A stretch of 64,000 nt of DNA, from the NCBI RefSeq assembly GCF_963666025.1, contig NZ_OY762552.1, positions 1,640,001 to 1,704,000 of the forward strand. The letters are read 5' to 3'. The DNA comes from an uncultured Methanobacterium sp. GTDB taxonomy: Archaea > Methanobacteriota > Methanobacteria > Methanobacteriales > Methanobacteriaceae. The translations under genes were made by a program, and so were the position numbers. The notes below the pieces were generated by a model. It saw only the letters and a program-made list of their open reading frames with translations, searched no databases and was not told the origin of the DNA. Below, piece after piece: positions 47,658-56,105 of the stretch; the stretch's first letter is position 1; each line of letters opens with the position of its first letter.

Positions 47658-47792
47658 TTTTTTTAAAGAAGAGCTTCTTATCCAACTTCTAATAAATGTA
47701 CTTTTTATATTCTGATTTTAATAGATGAACTTCTTATATTCTTATTAATTAGTACATGATACATATTTGAGATATGATGGTCCCAAATGAAA

Positions 47793-48320
47793 TTAGAGAA
47801 GTTTTACTCCAAATTCATTGTGCATAAGTCTGAAAGCGTATTTTTCATCATTTTCATCCAGTCCAGCCACACAATTTGAGGGTACTTCCACATCATAACC
47901 CCTTATACCTCCCTCTGCAGCTGTAAAGAGTATGCAGATATGGGTAACTGTGCCCGTAATCCTCAATATGTTTATTTCCAGTTCTTTCAGGATTTTATCA
48001 AGGTTGGTATTGTAGAATGCAGAGTAGGTGGTTTTTTCTATAAAAATATCCTCATCTTTTTGCTCTAAATCCTCAATCACTTCGGATCCAGTGGTTCCCT
48101 TTATGGCGTGAACTGGCCAGTTCATCTTCACAAATTCCCTATCCTGCTGGTCGTGAGTATCGCAAATATAGATAATGGGCAATCCTTCTTTTCTGGCTTT
48201 TTTGATTTCTTCCTTTAGATTGGGGATTATATTTCGGGTTAATGGAACTTCCAGGGGTGCACCTTCGCCTACAAAGTCATTAAGCATGTCAATTATTAAG
48301 AGCGCCTTTCTATCCTTCAT
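47793..48320 (-). CDS. pncA: Isochorismatase-family hydrolase, probable nicotinamidase
   Basis: A 175-residue protein. The catalytic triad seems complete: Asp in LLIIDMLNDF, Lys in FIEKTTYSAF and Cys in THICILFTA. The metal-site pattern is DTHDQQDREF followed by WPVHAIKGTTGSEVI, which is the D-x-H ... W-P-x-H-x-x-x-G-T-x-G arrangement of nicotinamidases. It would convert nicotinamide to nicotinate for the enzyme encoded at 50746-51906. A wider cysteine-hydrolase role cannot be excluded. Confidence 0.8.
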   Translation of the reverse strand: MKDRKALLIIDMLNDFVGEGAPLEVPLTRNIIPNLKEEIKKARKEGLPIIYICDTHDQQDREFVKMNWPVHAIKGTTGSEVIEDLEQKDEDIFIEKTTYSAFYNTNLDKILKELEINILRITGTVTHICILFTAAEGGIRGYDVEVPSNCVAGLDENDEKYAFRLMHNEFGVKLL

Positions 48321-48383
48321 TTTGGTTTCCTCAGTGGTGTTATCTTAATACTCTCTCATCAACTATAAGTTAAGCCTTATTAT

Positions 48384-49370
48384 TTATTTTTCAGTTAATA
48401 AACCATATCTCTTGAACAGTCGGCAGATAGTGAGGCAAATCCAATATTTAAGGTCCTTATCACTTCCTCTAACAATTTTTAAGTCAAAAAGCCCGTCATT
48501 AGTTTGTTGTTTAATTAGAAAGCGTAATCCTTCTTGAATTTGATGATTATCTTTTTTGAATCCAAGAAATGATAAGGAATCCAGGGCACTGATAATATCA
48601 GTGAACCAGAAAGGGTAGGAAACCCGTTCCCAATATCGCCTATCCTTCCGATCAGGATATTTATCTGCCAGAAACAGCCTGCTGGTCAGTAAATCTGCTG
48701 TTTTTTGTGCTTCTGTTGATTTGCGATATTCAGGATGTGCTGCAAAAGCCCGAAGAACCATACCTGTTACTAAATGGGAAAATGGTCGGGATCGATCCGG
48801 TAAGTTCGGTTCATCAGATAGTAGTGCTTCTTTCAAATTCATACCTGAAGTTCGGAAGGGAATGATCCAACCTCCATCGTCCTGTCGCATAGATAAAAGC
48901 CATTGAAAACCCTTTTTAATCCGTTTATCATTCCCATAACCTGCTTTTATTAACAGTTCCATGATGGCTGAAGAATAAGTGGGGGCGTACTGGTTACCGT
49001 AAATTCCTCTAAAGTCTCCTTCTGGAGTTTGGCAGCTGAAAAAGTATTTTGATACTTTTTGTATTTGATGATGGTTTTTGTTTAGCCCATATTTCTCAAC
49101 CAGTCCTCCTAAAATCCGGTAAGTCTCCAACTGGTCATAATTCTCCTTGGAACGTATATCTTCACGGATTTTACCGGGATATTTCCAGGAACCATCATTT
49201 TCCTGTTTTTTCAGAATCCTTAAAACACTGGGAATTTTCCATAACTCCTCAATTGGTCCCATTTTTTCATTTAAAATATCCTGGCGAGTAAAATACTCAA
49301 TTGCAGGATTACCGCAGGAAATTAGAACAGGAATGGGGTCTACTTTCAACGTATCTGCGCTTGAATTCAT
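48384..49370 (-). CDS. Prenyltransferase/squalene-cyclase-like toroid protein
   Basis: A 328-residue protein. Repeated helical pairs carry QW-like motifs: ENDGSWKYPGKI, TPEGDFRGIYG, QDDGGWIIPF and TNDGLFDLKI. These mark the alpha/alpha-toroid of terpene cyclases and prenyltransferase beta subunits. The acidic DxDD motif of squalene cyclases is not seen, and the protein is about half their length. So it may bind polyprenyl or another ligand without cyclising it. It stands alone. Function unknown. Confidence 0.7.
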   Translation of the reverse strand: MNSSADTLKVDPIPVLISCGNPAIEYFTRQDILNEKMGPIEELWKIPSVLRILKKQENDGSWKYPGKIREDIRSKENYDQLETYRILGGLVEKYGLNKNHHQIQKVSKYFFSCQTPEGDFRGIYGNQYAPTYSSAIMELLIKAGYGNDKRIKKGFQWLLSMRQDDGGWIIPFRTSGMNLKEALLSDEPNLPDRSRPFSHLVTGMVLRAFAAHPEYRKSTEAQKTADLLTSRLFLADKYPDRKDRRYWERVSYPFWFTDIISALDSLSFLGFKKDNHQIQEGLRFLIKQQTNDGLFDLKIVRGSDKDLKYWICLTICRLFKRYGLLTEK

Positions 49371-49447
49371 TTAATCCCTCTTAAAGTCCATTTAATTGTT
49401 TTTCATGGTTACAAAAATGACGTATCTAATCAAATGACGTATTTTAA

Positions 49448-49954
49448 TCATTTATTTTCGCCAAAAAGTTCTGCTGCTGGACAGCCCAACTCTCTCTGCT
49501 TGCAATGTTTACAGGATAGAGATCTGATAAATGCATTTCCACCTAAAGAAAGAATTATAATAAGGATAATGAGTAAAAAAATTGACCAGTTGAACCCATT
49601 GAAGAGTATTAGTATTCCGCCGGCTAAAGGGAATAAAAACACCAGAAAATCCGGCAGGACAGCGTACCAGGAGACCTTTTTGCGGGTAAACAAGGAAGGA
49701 TTCCCTTTTTCAAAAAAATAGGATGACAGACGTCCTTTACCAAACGCACAAGTCTTCCCGTAATAGTAACAGCTGGTACAACCTTTTCGTAAAAGTCTAA
49801 TTTCCATTGCCAGGCAGAAAAGTAAGTATAAAACTGCAAATATTATTCCTAGGTCGTAAAGAATGTAAGCACCGATAGTGTAGGTGGATATGGATAAAAT
49901 ACTCGAAAGAATTACCATCCACCGGGGATAACTTTCATAACATTCCTTTCCCAT
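49448..49954 (-). CDS. Cys-rich integral membrane protein, unrecognised
   Basis: A 168-residue protein with four predicted transmembrane helices in two pairs (ILSISTYTIGAYILYDLGII and the region near FLVFLFPLAGGILILF). Cysteines cluster in two places: CTSCYYYGKTC between the pairs and CKHCKQRELGCPAAELF near the C-terminus. They would suit metal or cluster binding on one face of the membrane. I know similar unnamed proteins from methanogens but no function. Confidence 0.65.
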   Translation of the reverse strand: MGKECYESYPRWMVILSSILSISTYTIGAYILYDLGIIFAVLYLLFCLAMEIRLLRKGCTSCYYYGKTCAFGKGRLSSYFFEKGNPSLFTRKKVSWYAVLPDFLVFLFPLAGGILILFNGFNWSIFLLIILIIILSLGGNAFIRSLSCKHCKQRELGCPAAELFGENK

Positions 49955-49963
49955 TAAACCCCC

Positions 49964-50011
49964 TCAATTCCTAGTTAATTCAATTCCTAATCAATTTAAT
50001 TCCTAGTTAAT
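49964..50011. repeat. Three 16-bp tandem units
   Basis: TCAATTCCTAGTTAAT (49964-49979), TCAATTCCTAATCAAT (49980-49995) and TTAATTCCTAGTTAAT (49996-50011) stand head to tail upstream of the Cys-rich membrane protein gene. Each contains short inverted repeats (ATTAACTAGGAATT on the other strand). Slippage or a promoter element. Confidence 0.8.
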
Positions 50012-50119
50012 TCCTCTCAATTTAATTCATATATTATAATTCAATGTATTATAGCTCACTGCCCTTTTTCTACTTATTTTTCTATTACTCAATGGAAAAA
50101 TCAGTTTTAATATATTGTG

Positions 50120-50671
50120 CTATTTTTCTACTCCTTGAATCCAATCAGCAGTGCTTAGTACATCGCTGAATCGCATGGCCTGGGTAACCAGAACGGCACT
50201 GTGTAATTCGTGGGCAGTGACACTTCCCGCGTAGTTGGAGACATTGAGGGTGCCGGTGGCATCAGACAGAAACTCCACCTTAAAACCCCGGTGAAAGGCC
50301 TGCCTGGCAGTGGTATCACAGCACATCTGAGTCATGTAACCGGAAATAGTCACGATATCAATGTCATTTTCTATGAGCCATCTTTCTAGATCCGTGCCGG
50401 TGAAACTTCCGGGAAAGGTCTTCCCCATCAGATGGGTGTAAGGCTGGTTTGAGACTTCAGGGAGGAGTTCCCAACCTGGAGTCTCCTTGACAAAGGTTTT
50501 TGCATTTTCTGCTGTAGATGTGTGCTGGATCACGATAACCGGGATTCCATTAACTCTTGCGGCACTCATAACTTTTAATATGTTTTCCAGACTCTCCGGA
50601 GGATAAGTCACCGGTAACTTCCCTGAAAAATATTCATTCTGCACATCTATTACCAGTAGAGCTCTTTTCAT
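50120..50671 (-). CDS. Isochorismatase-like cysteine hydrolase
   Basis: A 183-residue protein. The triad is Asp in LLVIDVQNEYF, Lys in MGKTFPGSF and Cys in TQMCCDTTARQAFHRGF. It has the G-Y-M-T-Q-M-C-C cis-peptide region of the family. The nicotinamidase metal motif is absent (VIQHTSTAENAKTF), so it is probably another amidase or hydrolase. It lies 74 bases downstream of the nicotinate phosphoribosyltransferase gene on the same strand. Confidence 0.88.
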   Translation of the reverse strand: MKRALLVIDVQNEYFSGKLPVTYPPESLENILKVMSAARVNGIPVIVIQHTSTAENAKTFVKETPGWELLPEVSNQPYTHLMGKTFPGSFTGTDLERWLIENDIDIVTISGYMTQMCCDTTARQAFHRGFKVEFLSDATGTLNVSNYAGSVTAHELHSAVLVTQAMRFSDVLSTADWIQGVEK

Positions 50672-50745
50672 CTTCTAGTTCTCCAAAATTGATAAATTTA
50701 GTCGTGGTTGGGGTGGATTAATTATGCAACGTTAAAACGGTTAGT

Positions 50746-51906
50746 TTATAAATCCGGGAGGTATTTAACCTGCTCTAACACGTATCCTCTAATTTCACCA
50801 GCTTCTGGAAGGTCGTAAAGAATATTGCCATTTTCCACCAGAGGAATGAGTAAATTTTCATATTTTCCACCGCAGGAACAGTTTTCAACTGCCTTTTGAA
50901 CGGGTACAATCAGATCTTCATGGCAATCAGGGCATCTCAACACATTTTTTGGCCCGGAACATTTTCCCCTTTTAGCCAGTGGCTTCCCCTCCAATTCAAC
51001 TATGTCCATGGAAAAATCCACCACTGGAGCGTTACTGATTGAAGTTCCAATTCCATAAGCATCTACCAATGGGTTCAGGTGGGATATTTCTTCTTCTTTA
51101 ATACCACCACTTACAAAGAATTTAACGTGCTCAAATCCTCTTAAATCAAGTTCCCATCTTGTTTCCTGGAGAATATGTTTGAAATCCCCACGTCTCGAGG
51201 AGGGTGTATCAAAGCGCACTGCATATAATTTGTCTCCCAGGGCTTCGGCCACACGCAGGCATTCGAATTTTTCATCGTTAAAGGTGTCAATAAGTGCCAC
51301 TCGATTAACATCGGGGTCTATAACTTCATCAAAGGCCTGAACTGATTCGGTAGTAGAACCAATGCAGATTATCAGTGCATGGGGAATTGTTCCCAGGGGG
51401 TCTTCCCCAATAACCTCTCCACTTTTTATGACAGAAACACCATCACATCCCCCTACAAATGCACTTCTTTCAATCAGGGGTGCTATTGCAGGGTGCATCC
51501 TTCTGGCACCGAAACTCATCACCAGACGATCACCTGCCAGTTTCTTGTAACGAGCTGATTTGGTGGCAATACCAGTAGCCTGGCACATTAACCCCAGAAT
51601 AGCAGTTTCATAAACACAGAAATCCTGATAATAACCCTCTATCTCCAGAACAGGCTGGTGGGGATAAAAGACAGTTCCCTCCTTCATGGCCCGTACTTTA
51701 ACTGGTAAATCTTTCAAAAGATAGGTAACTTCATCTAAACCAGCCAGTACTGCCCAGGGCCATTGATCTGGTAGGGATTTGGCAACAAATTCTGCTTTTA
51801 CCTTAGGGTTAATTCCTTTCTCTTTCAGTATTTCAAGGGTTCTCTGGAAGTATACATCGGTGACTTTACCCTCTTTGATTTCCTTTTCTCCAGCAACATG
51901 GAACAT
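50746..51906 (-). CDS. pncB: Nicotinate phosphoribosyltransferase
   Basis: A 386-residue enzyme that makes nicotinate mononucleotide from nicotinate and PRPP (NAD salvage). Family motifs seen: TDVYFQRTLEIL, SFGARRMHPAIAPLIERSAF, LIDTFNDEKFE, RFDTPSSRRGD and FFVSGGIKEEE with GIGTSIS. A C-terminal zinc ribbon (CPDCHEDLI and CSCGGKYE) is attached, as in archaeal members. ATG 51906 is preferred because AGGTG precedes it; a GTG at 51915 overlaps that site. It may work with the nicotinamidase at 47793. Confidence 0.93.
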   Translation of the reverse strand: MFHVAGEKEIKEGKVTDVYFQRTLEILKEKGINPKVKAEFVAKSLPDQWPWAVLAGLDEVTYLLKDLPVKVRAMKEGTVFYPHQPVLEIEGYYQDFCVYETAILGLMCQATGIATKSARYKKLAGDRLVMSFGARRMHPAIAPLIERSAFVGGCDGVSVIKSGEVIGEDPLGTIPHALIICIGSTTESVQAFDEVIDPDVNRVALIDTFNDEKFECLRVAEALGDKLYAVRFDTPSSRRGDFKHILQETRWELDLRGFEHVKFFVSGGIKEEEISHLNPLVDAYGIGTSISNAPVVDFSMDIVELEGKPLAKRGKCSGPKNVLRCPDCHEDLIVPVQKAVENCSCGGKYENLLIPLVENGNILYDLPEAGEIRGYVLEQVKYLPDL

Positions 51907-51973
51907 ACAATACACCTGCTTTAAACTATTACCACACGTGTTTAGTCAGTCATTTAAATCAAATTATTTCCTC

Positions 51974-53764
51974 TTAATCAGATACTTCGCCCTCATAAAC
52001 TGCATAAAATCCGTCAGTATCAGCATAAACAGGTTTAAAACCGAATTTTTCGGATTTTTCCATGGTTTTCTTAATGTAATCCCTTCCCCATGCGGTGATG
52101 GCATCGGCGCACTCTAGACGATACCATCTGAAACGGGAGTAACCATAAACTCCGTACATGGAATTGGCCAGCCTCTTAAGTGCTTCCTGTTGCACATTCA
52201 AAATTTTCTTCTCCTCTTCATCCTCTGATTCCTTCATCAGGGTTTTAAGACGTACCCTTTCGGTTAAGATGTTGCCGATGATGGATGGAACGAAGCCTGG
52301 GGGTTCCTTGAGAAACATGTAACCTCCTTCAGGGGATATATGGCACTTTTCTGGGTTGCATTCATCCACCAGGGTGTCAGGGGAAACATTTTTGGAGATG
52401 ATAATACTGGGATATAGGCTACGGAAATCGAAGTAAACAATGTTCTCATGCAATCCCTTAACCGGATCCTTCACATAACCTCCACTGGCTCTTTTACCTC
52501 GTCGGTTGGAGTACTGTGATGCAGAGGGCTTGTTAGGTACTACTTCACCCTGTTCGTTGGCCTTGCGTATAAGGTACCATTCCACCTGTTGGCCGGTGGT
52601 CATCCTGGCCACGTCGAAAAATGGTTGCCCTACAATACGGGTGAGTTCCAGAGTTAAGGGTATCATTTTCTCGGCAATCTCGGTGACAGCCACAGCATCA
52701 TCCAGAGAGTACCTGAAAAGTTTTTCCAGCCTTTCCCCACCATCACTCCAGTACTGGTGTATCTCATCCCCGGGAATATCATATTTTTCCTGGCCGAATA
52801 ACTCCAGATAAACTCTTTCCAGGGTGTAACGATCCAGTTGGAGGTAACGGCGCATGATAAGGTAAAGATCCAGGTGAATTCTACCCTTTACCAGGGCAGC
52901 GTTGGTAAACCCTCTTTTCATAAATTTAAGACAGGATCCATCGGTACCAAGGTTCAGGGGAACATCCAGGAGAGCTGCCCTGTCTTTGATATAGGGGAAA
53001 TCAAAGTTGTCAGAGTTGTAACCAATGAGAATATCAGGATTCTCATCTTCCACAATTTCCACAAATTTCTGTAGCATGGCTGCCTCGTCTTCTACAGTTT
53101 CTGCAAAATCCAGGGGGGATTCTGCAGTGGAAATTACCATTCGCAATCCCTGGTTACTGGAGAGACTGATCATGATGATGGGGTCATCTTCTGCATTAGG
53201 CATACCCTTGGGATTGTAAACCTCAATATCCAGGCTGAGAATTTTAAGTTCTGGAAAATCAGAGTTAACTGGTCGTATTTGACCTTTTAACTCCACGATA
53301 GAAGCACCTTTATCTGAGGAAACACAATTCATTTCAGGCGATGCGGTCTCAACTTCCACTTCCACCTCACCCATGGGGAACAATCCTTTATCAATGAGAT
53401 ATCGGCGGTAAAAGGGGATATCATGCTCTCTGATATCTTCGACCTGGGATAAATCTCTTATTTTGTCTCTTAATTTAGGAACATCCTGAGGATGTTTTAG
53501 TGTGACTTTTAAAAATTCTTTTTCCCGTCCTAAGTCTTTCATTTCAACTTTTTCTACATTTAGAACGTCTAATTCTTCTAGTTGCTCCCGGCAGGGATCC
53601 AGGTCATGTGGCATCACGTATATGTAGGGTTTGAATCCTTTATCCAGTACTATGATGGAATTTCCAGTTGGATCGTTTTTTTCTCTTCCGAAGAGCCTTA
53701 CCACTGCTTTATCGTCCCGGGTGATGTAATCAATGTCCAGGAGCACCATTCTTTTGGTTTCCAT
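51974..53764 (-). CDS. polB1: Family B DNA polymerase, N-terminal part of a split enzyme
   Basis: A 596-residue protein. The exonuclease domain has LSLDIEVYN (Exo I), IGYNSDNFDFPYI (Exo II) and YSLDDAVAV (Exo III). Polymerase motif A is VYFDFRSLYPSII, motif B is LKRLANSMYGVYGYSR, and motif C is YADTDGFYA. The protein stops 11 residues after motif C, so the rest of the palm and the thumb are missing. Methanothermobacter has the same split into two genes far apart, so this is natural and not a truncation. No C-terminal part is found in the window. Confidence 0.93.
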   Translation of the reverse strand: METKRMVLLDIDYITRDDKAVVRLFGREKNDPTGNSIIVLDKGFKPYIYVMPHDLDPCREQLEELDVLNVEKVEMKDLGREKEFLKVTLKHPQDVPKLRDKIRDLSQVEDIREHDIPFYRRYLIDKGLFPMGEVEVEVETASPEMNCVSSDKGASIVELKGQIRPVNSDFPELKILSLDIEVYNPKGMPNAEDDPIIMISLSSNQGLRMVISTAESPLDFAETVEDEAAMLQKFVEIVEDENPDILIGYNSDNFDFPYIKDRAALLDVPLNLGTDGSCLKFMKRGFTNAALVKGRIHLDLYLIMRRYLQLDRYTLERVYLELFGQEKYDIPGDEIHQYWSDGGERLEKLFRYSLDDAVAVTEIAEKMIPLTLELTRIVGQPFFDVARMTTGQQVEWYLIRKANEQGEVVPNKPSASQYSNRRGKRASGGYVKDPVKGLHENIVYFDFRSLYPSIIISKNVSPDTLVDECNPEKCHISPEGGYMFLKEPPGFVPSIIGNILTERVRLKTLMKESEDEEEKKILNVQQEALKRLANSMYGVYGYSRFRWYRLECADAITAWGRDYIKKTMEKSEKFGFKPVYADTDGFYAVYEGEVSD

Positions 53765-54204
53765 ACGATTTTTAATTTATATGAATCAGGGTATATAATT
53801 TGTTAAATCTAATGCCCCTAAATTCATCCGTTTTTTGTCATTAAAACCCTGATCTGGCTATGATAATGGGGGACACGGAACCGGTGATGGTGGGTACATA
53901 TGTTCATACTCATTCTATTACTCCGACCTACATTGCAAGTGAAAAAATTTGGTGAAATTATGGTTAATTTGACATGGATTAATTGGATTTATTTTGACAT
54001 GGATTACCTGTATGAATTGACATGTATTGAACGTAATACTATTCTGTTGATTTAGCCATCTATTTCAAGTGTAAATACTTGATAAATATTGATAGTGATG
54101 AGCAACAAGGTTTAATTAACCGGGAATTATTAATATCTGTTTTACCAAAATTTATTCAAACTCTATTTTAGACAATTCAAGATATTTAAGGAGCTAAATA
54201 ATAA
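53765..54204. other. Intergenic region with three TTGACATG repeats
   Basis: About 440 bases between divergent polB1 and the GNAT gene. TTGACATGGATTA is at 53969-53981 and 53994-54006, and a variant TTGACATGTATTG is at 54017-54029, so spacing is 25 and 23 bases. GGGGGACACGGAACCGG at about 53866 is a GC-rich island. No gene is recognised. The repeats may be binding sites for a regulator. Confidence 0.5.
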
Positions 54205-54813
54205 ATGTACTTTCAAAAAATGGATAAAAATGAGCACGACTCTGTCCATGTATCCGAAATTATTTATGAAGCTGATGCTGAAACTTTTGATTTTTTCTTT
54301 GGTAACAGGGAGAATGCCTCGCAGAAATTGGGGAAGCTGGTCAGTACAGGGGATAACAACCTGGGATACCAGCAGATCTACGTGGTAACCAATGACAACC
54401 ACCAGATCATGGGAGTCATGGTGTATTCTGCTGGGGACAAGAGGGGAACTATGCAGGAATTAAAAGTTCTCTTACATAATTTCAACATCCTAGACTCCTT
54501 AAGATTCATAATGATTGAAATAATTGACAGCATTTTCTTATCTCGTCTGGAGAAGGATGACTTTTATTACGTTATAGTGGCTGTGGATGAACACTTCCGG
54601 GGGCAGGGAGTAGGTTCATTTATTCTGGAAGAGGGAATAAAGCTGGCCAGGGAAAAAGGATGCAGGAGAGCAGTACTGGATGTTGATATTGAAAATGATG
54701 GTGCTTTAAGGCTTTATGAAAGGTTTGGTTTTAGGAAATTTAAGGAAAGAATATTATCTCTCCCGGGGTGGAAAAAGGGAGCCTTTAATATGGAATACAT
54801 CCTGAAAGAATAG
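54205..54813 (+). CDS. GNAT family N-acetyltransferase
   Basis: A 202-residue protein. Motif A is VAVDEHFRGQGVGSFILEEG (R-G-Q-G-V-G), and motif B is DVDIENDGALRLYERFGFRK. The first 90 residues are an N-terminal extension with FDFFFGNRENASQKLGKL. This layout is common in uncharacterised archaeal GNAT proteins. AAGGAGC at 54188 is the likely ribosome binding site. It is monocistronic, upstream of the TrmB gene. Confidence 0.9.
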   Translation: MYFQKMDKNEHDSVHVSEIIYEADAETFDFFFGNRENASQKLGKLVSTGDNNLGYQQIYVVTNDNHQIMGVMVYSAGDKRGTMQELKVLLHNFNILDSLRFIMIEIIDSIFLSRLEKDDFYYVIVAVDEHFRGQGVGSFILEEGIKLAREKGCRRAVLDVDIENDGALRLYERFGFRKFKERILSLPGWKKGAFNMEYILKE

Positions 54814-54959
54814 GTATTGTCAAAGGGATATAGAAGTCAACTGGATATTAGAAATGAATATTAAGATATACTGTTCAATAAGATCATACATGAGCTTCAA
54901 TCTGCATGAAGTAAGTTGATTACAATATTAAATTTTGAATAGTAGATGGATCCATAAAC

Positions 54960-55766
54960 ATGACTGAAATATCAAACAACCTGGTTGAGTCCTTAAAGAT
55001 CATGGGGCTAACTGAATACGAGGCCAAGGTGTACTCTGTGCTGGTATTATTTGATAGTGCAGAAGCCAAAAAGATTTATGAATATTTGGGAATGCCTAAA
55101 CCCAGTGTATATCAAAGTTTGAAAGGTTTAATGGATAAAGGCTTGGTCATGTTAGTCAGTTCAAAACCAGCTATTTACCGGGCTGTTTCCCCTAAGATAG
55201 CCATCAAACACCTTTCTGAAGTTCATGAGAATGCAGAAAAAACTGCCTTAAGTGAACTGGGGTATCTGGAAGAAAACGTAGTTGAAACTGAAAATCCAAA
55301 TATTATATGGACTCTTTTTGGTGAAAATAACGTGGAACACAGTTTGGAAGAGTTAATATGTAAGGCTCACACGTCGATGAAGCTCATACTCCCTTCAAAC
55401 TACCTGAATTATCTTGATTTTGTCAGTAATCCTGATCTGGAGATCCAGTTAATGTTTTTTGGAGATGATATATCCTTAAATCGTCATGATCTAAAAGATA
55501 TAACTGTGCACAATGGTTATAAAATCGATTTTTCAGACTTTGGCAGTCTTTCTGAGTATTTCAAAAAGCATACTTTGCCTTCAGAACAGTATTCAGAATT
55601 CACGCTGGTTTTAATCGATGATGAAGAGATAATGTATGTGCCTGCATTCCCAGAAAATACAAAATCAGGGATAACCTCTAAAAATCCCTATTTAATTACC
55701 ACGGTGAATTTGATATTTGGTGCAGTATGGGAACACACCCCAGAATTGAAAATAGATAAAATTTAA
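54960..55766 (+). CDS. TrmB family transcriptional regulator
   Basis: A 268-residue protein. The TrmB winged helix is at residues 5-80 (LKIMGLTEYEAKVYSVLVL, then KPSVYQSLKGLMDKGLV). A coiled linker and a C-terminal sensor domain (about 110-260) with IIWTLFGENN and LVLIDDEEIMYVP follow. Such proteins sense sugars or other metabolites in archaea. It is 340 bases upstream of the YhgE/Pip gene on the same strand, and the dyads in that gap may be its targets. The ribosome binding site is weak. Confidence 0.9.
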   Translation: MTEISNNLVESLKIMGLTEYEAKVYSVLVLFDSAEAKKIYEYLGMPKPSVYQSLKGLMDKGLVMLVSSKPAIYRAVSPKIAIKHLSEVHENAEKTALSELGYLEENVVETENPNIIWTLFGENNVEHSLEELICKAHTSMKLILPSNYLNYLDFVSNPDLEIQLMFFGDDISLNRHDLKDITVHNGYKIDFSDFGSLSEYFKKHTLPSEQYSEFTLVLIDDEEIMYVPAFPENTKSGITSKNPYLITTVNLIFGAVWEHTPELKIDKI

Positions 55767-55967
55767 CCGATGCTTAATGTCTTTTTTAATATTTAGTCTA
55801 TTTTAATCTTCAATGACTTTTTTAATCAAATCCCTTTTTTTCTTATCTAATCTTTTTTTGAACTTACTAATTTTCTTCTTTTTTATGAATTCAATTCTTT
55901 GAGGGTGGGGAATGGTTTTACTGGCCTTATTTTGGATTTTCTTAGGGTTTTTTCAACTGCCATATTG

Positions 55968-56047
55968 GTAGTTATGTTACAAACTACTTATCACAACATT
56001 TATATAACTCTCCACTCCACAGTATTGGTAGTTGTGAATAAAACTAC
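55968..56047 (+). promoter_or_regulatory. Two dyad operators flanking the TATA box of the YhgE/Pip gene
   Basis: GTAGTT-N8-AACTAC occurs at 55968-55987 and again at 56028-56047, each preceded by TATTG. Between them lies TTTATATAA (55999-56007). The centres are 60 bases apart. Both sites would cover the promoter if bound, so repression by a dimeric regulator is likely. No other copy of this dyad was noticed in the window. Confidence 0.75.
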
Positions 56048-56105
56048 TAATATTTATTGATTGAGTTAGACGTTGAAAATAATTATATTTGTAAGGGGAT
56101 TCTTA

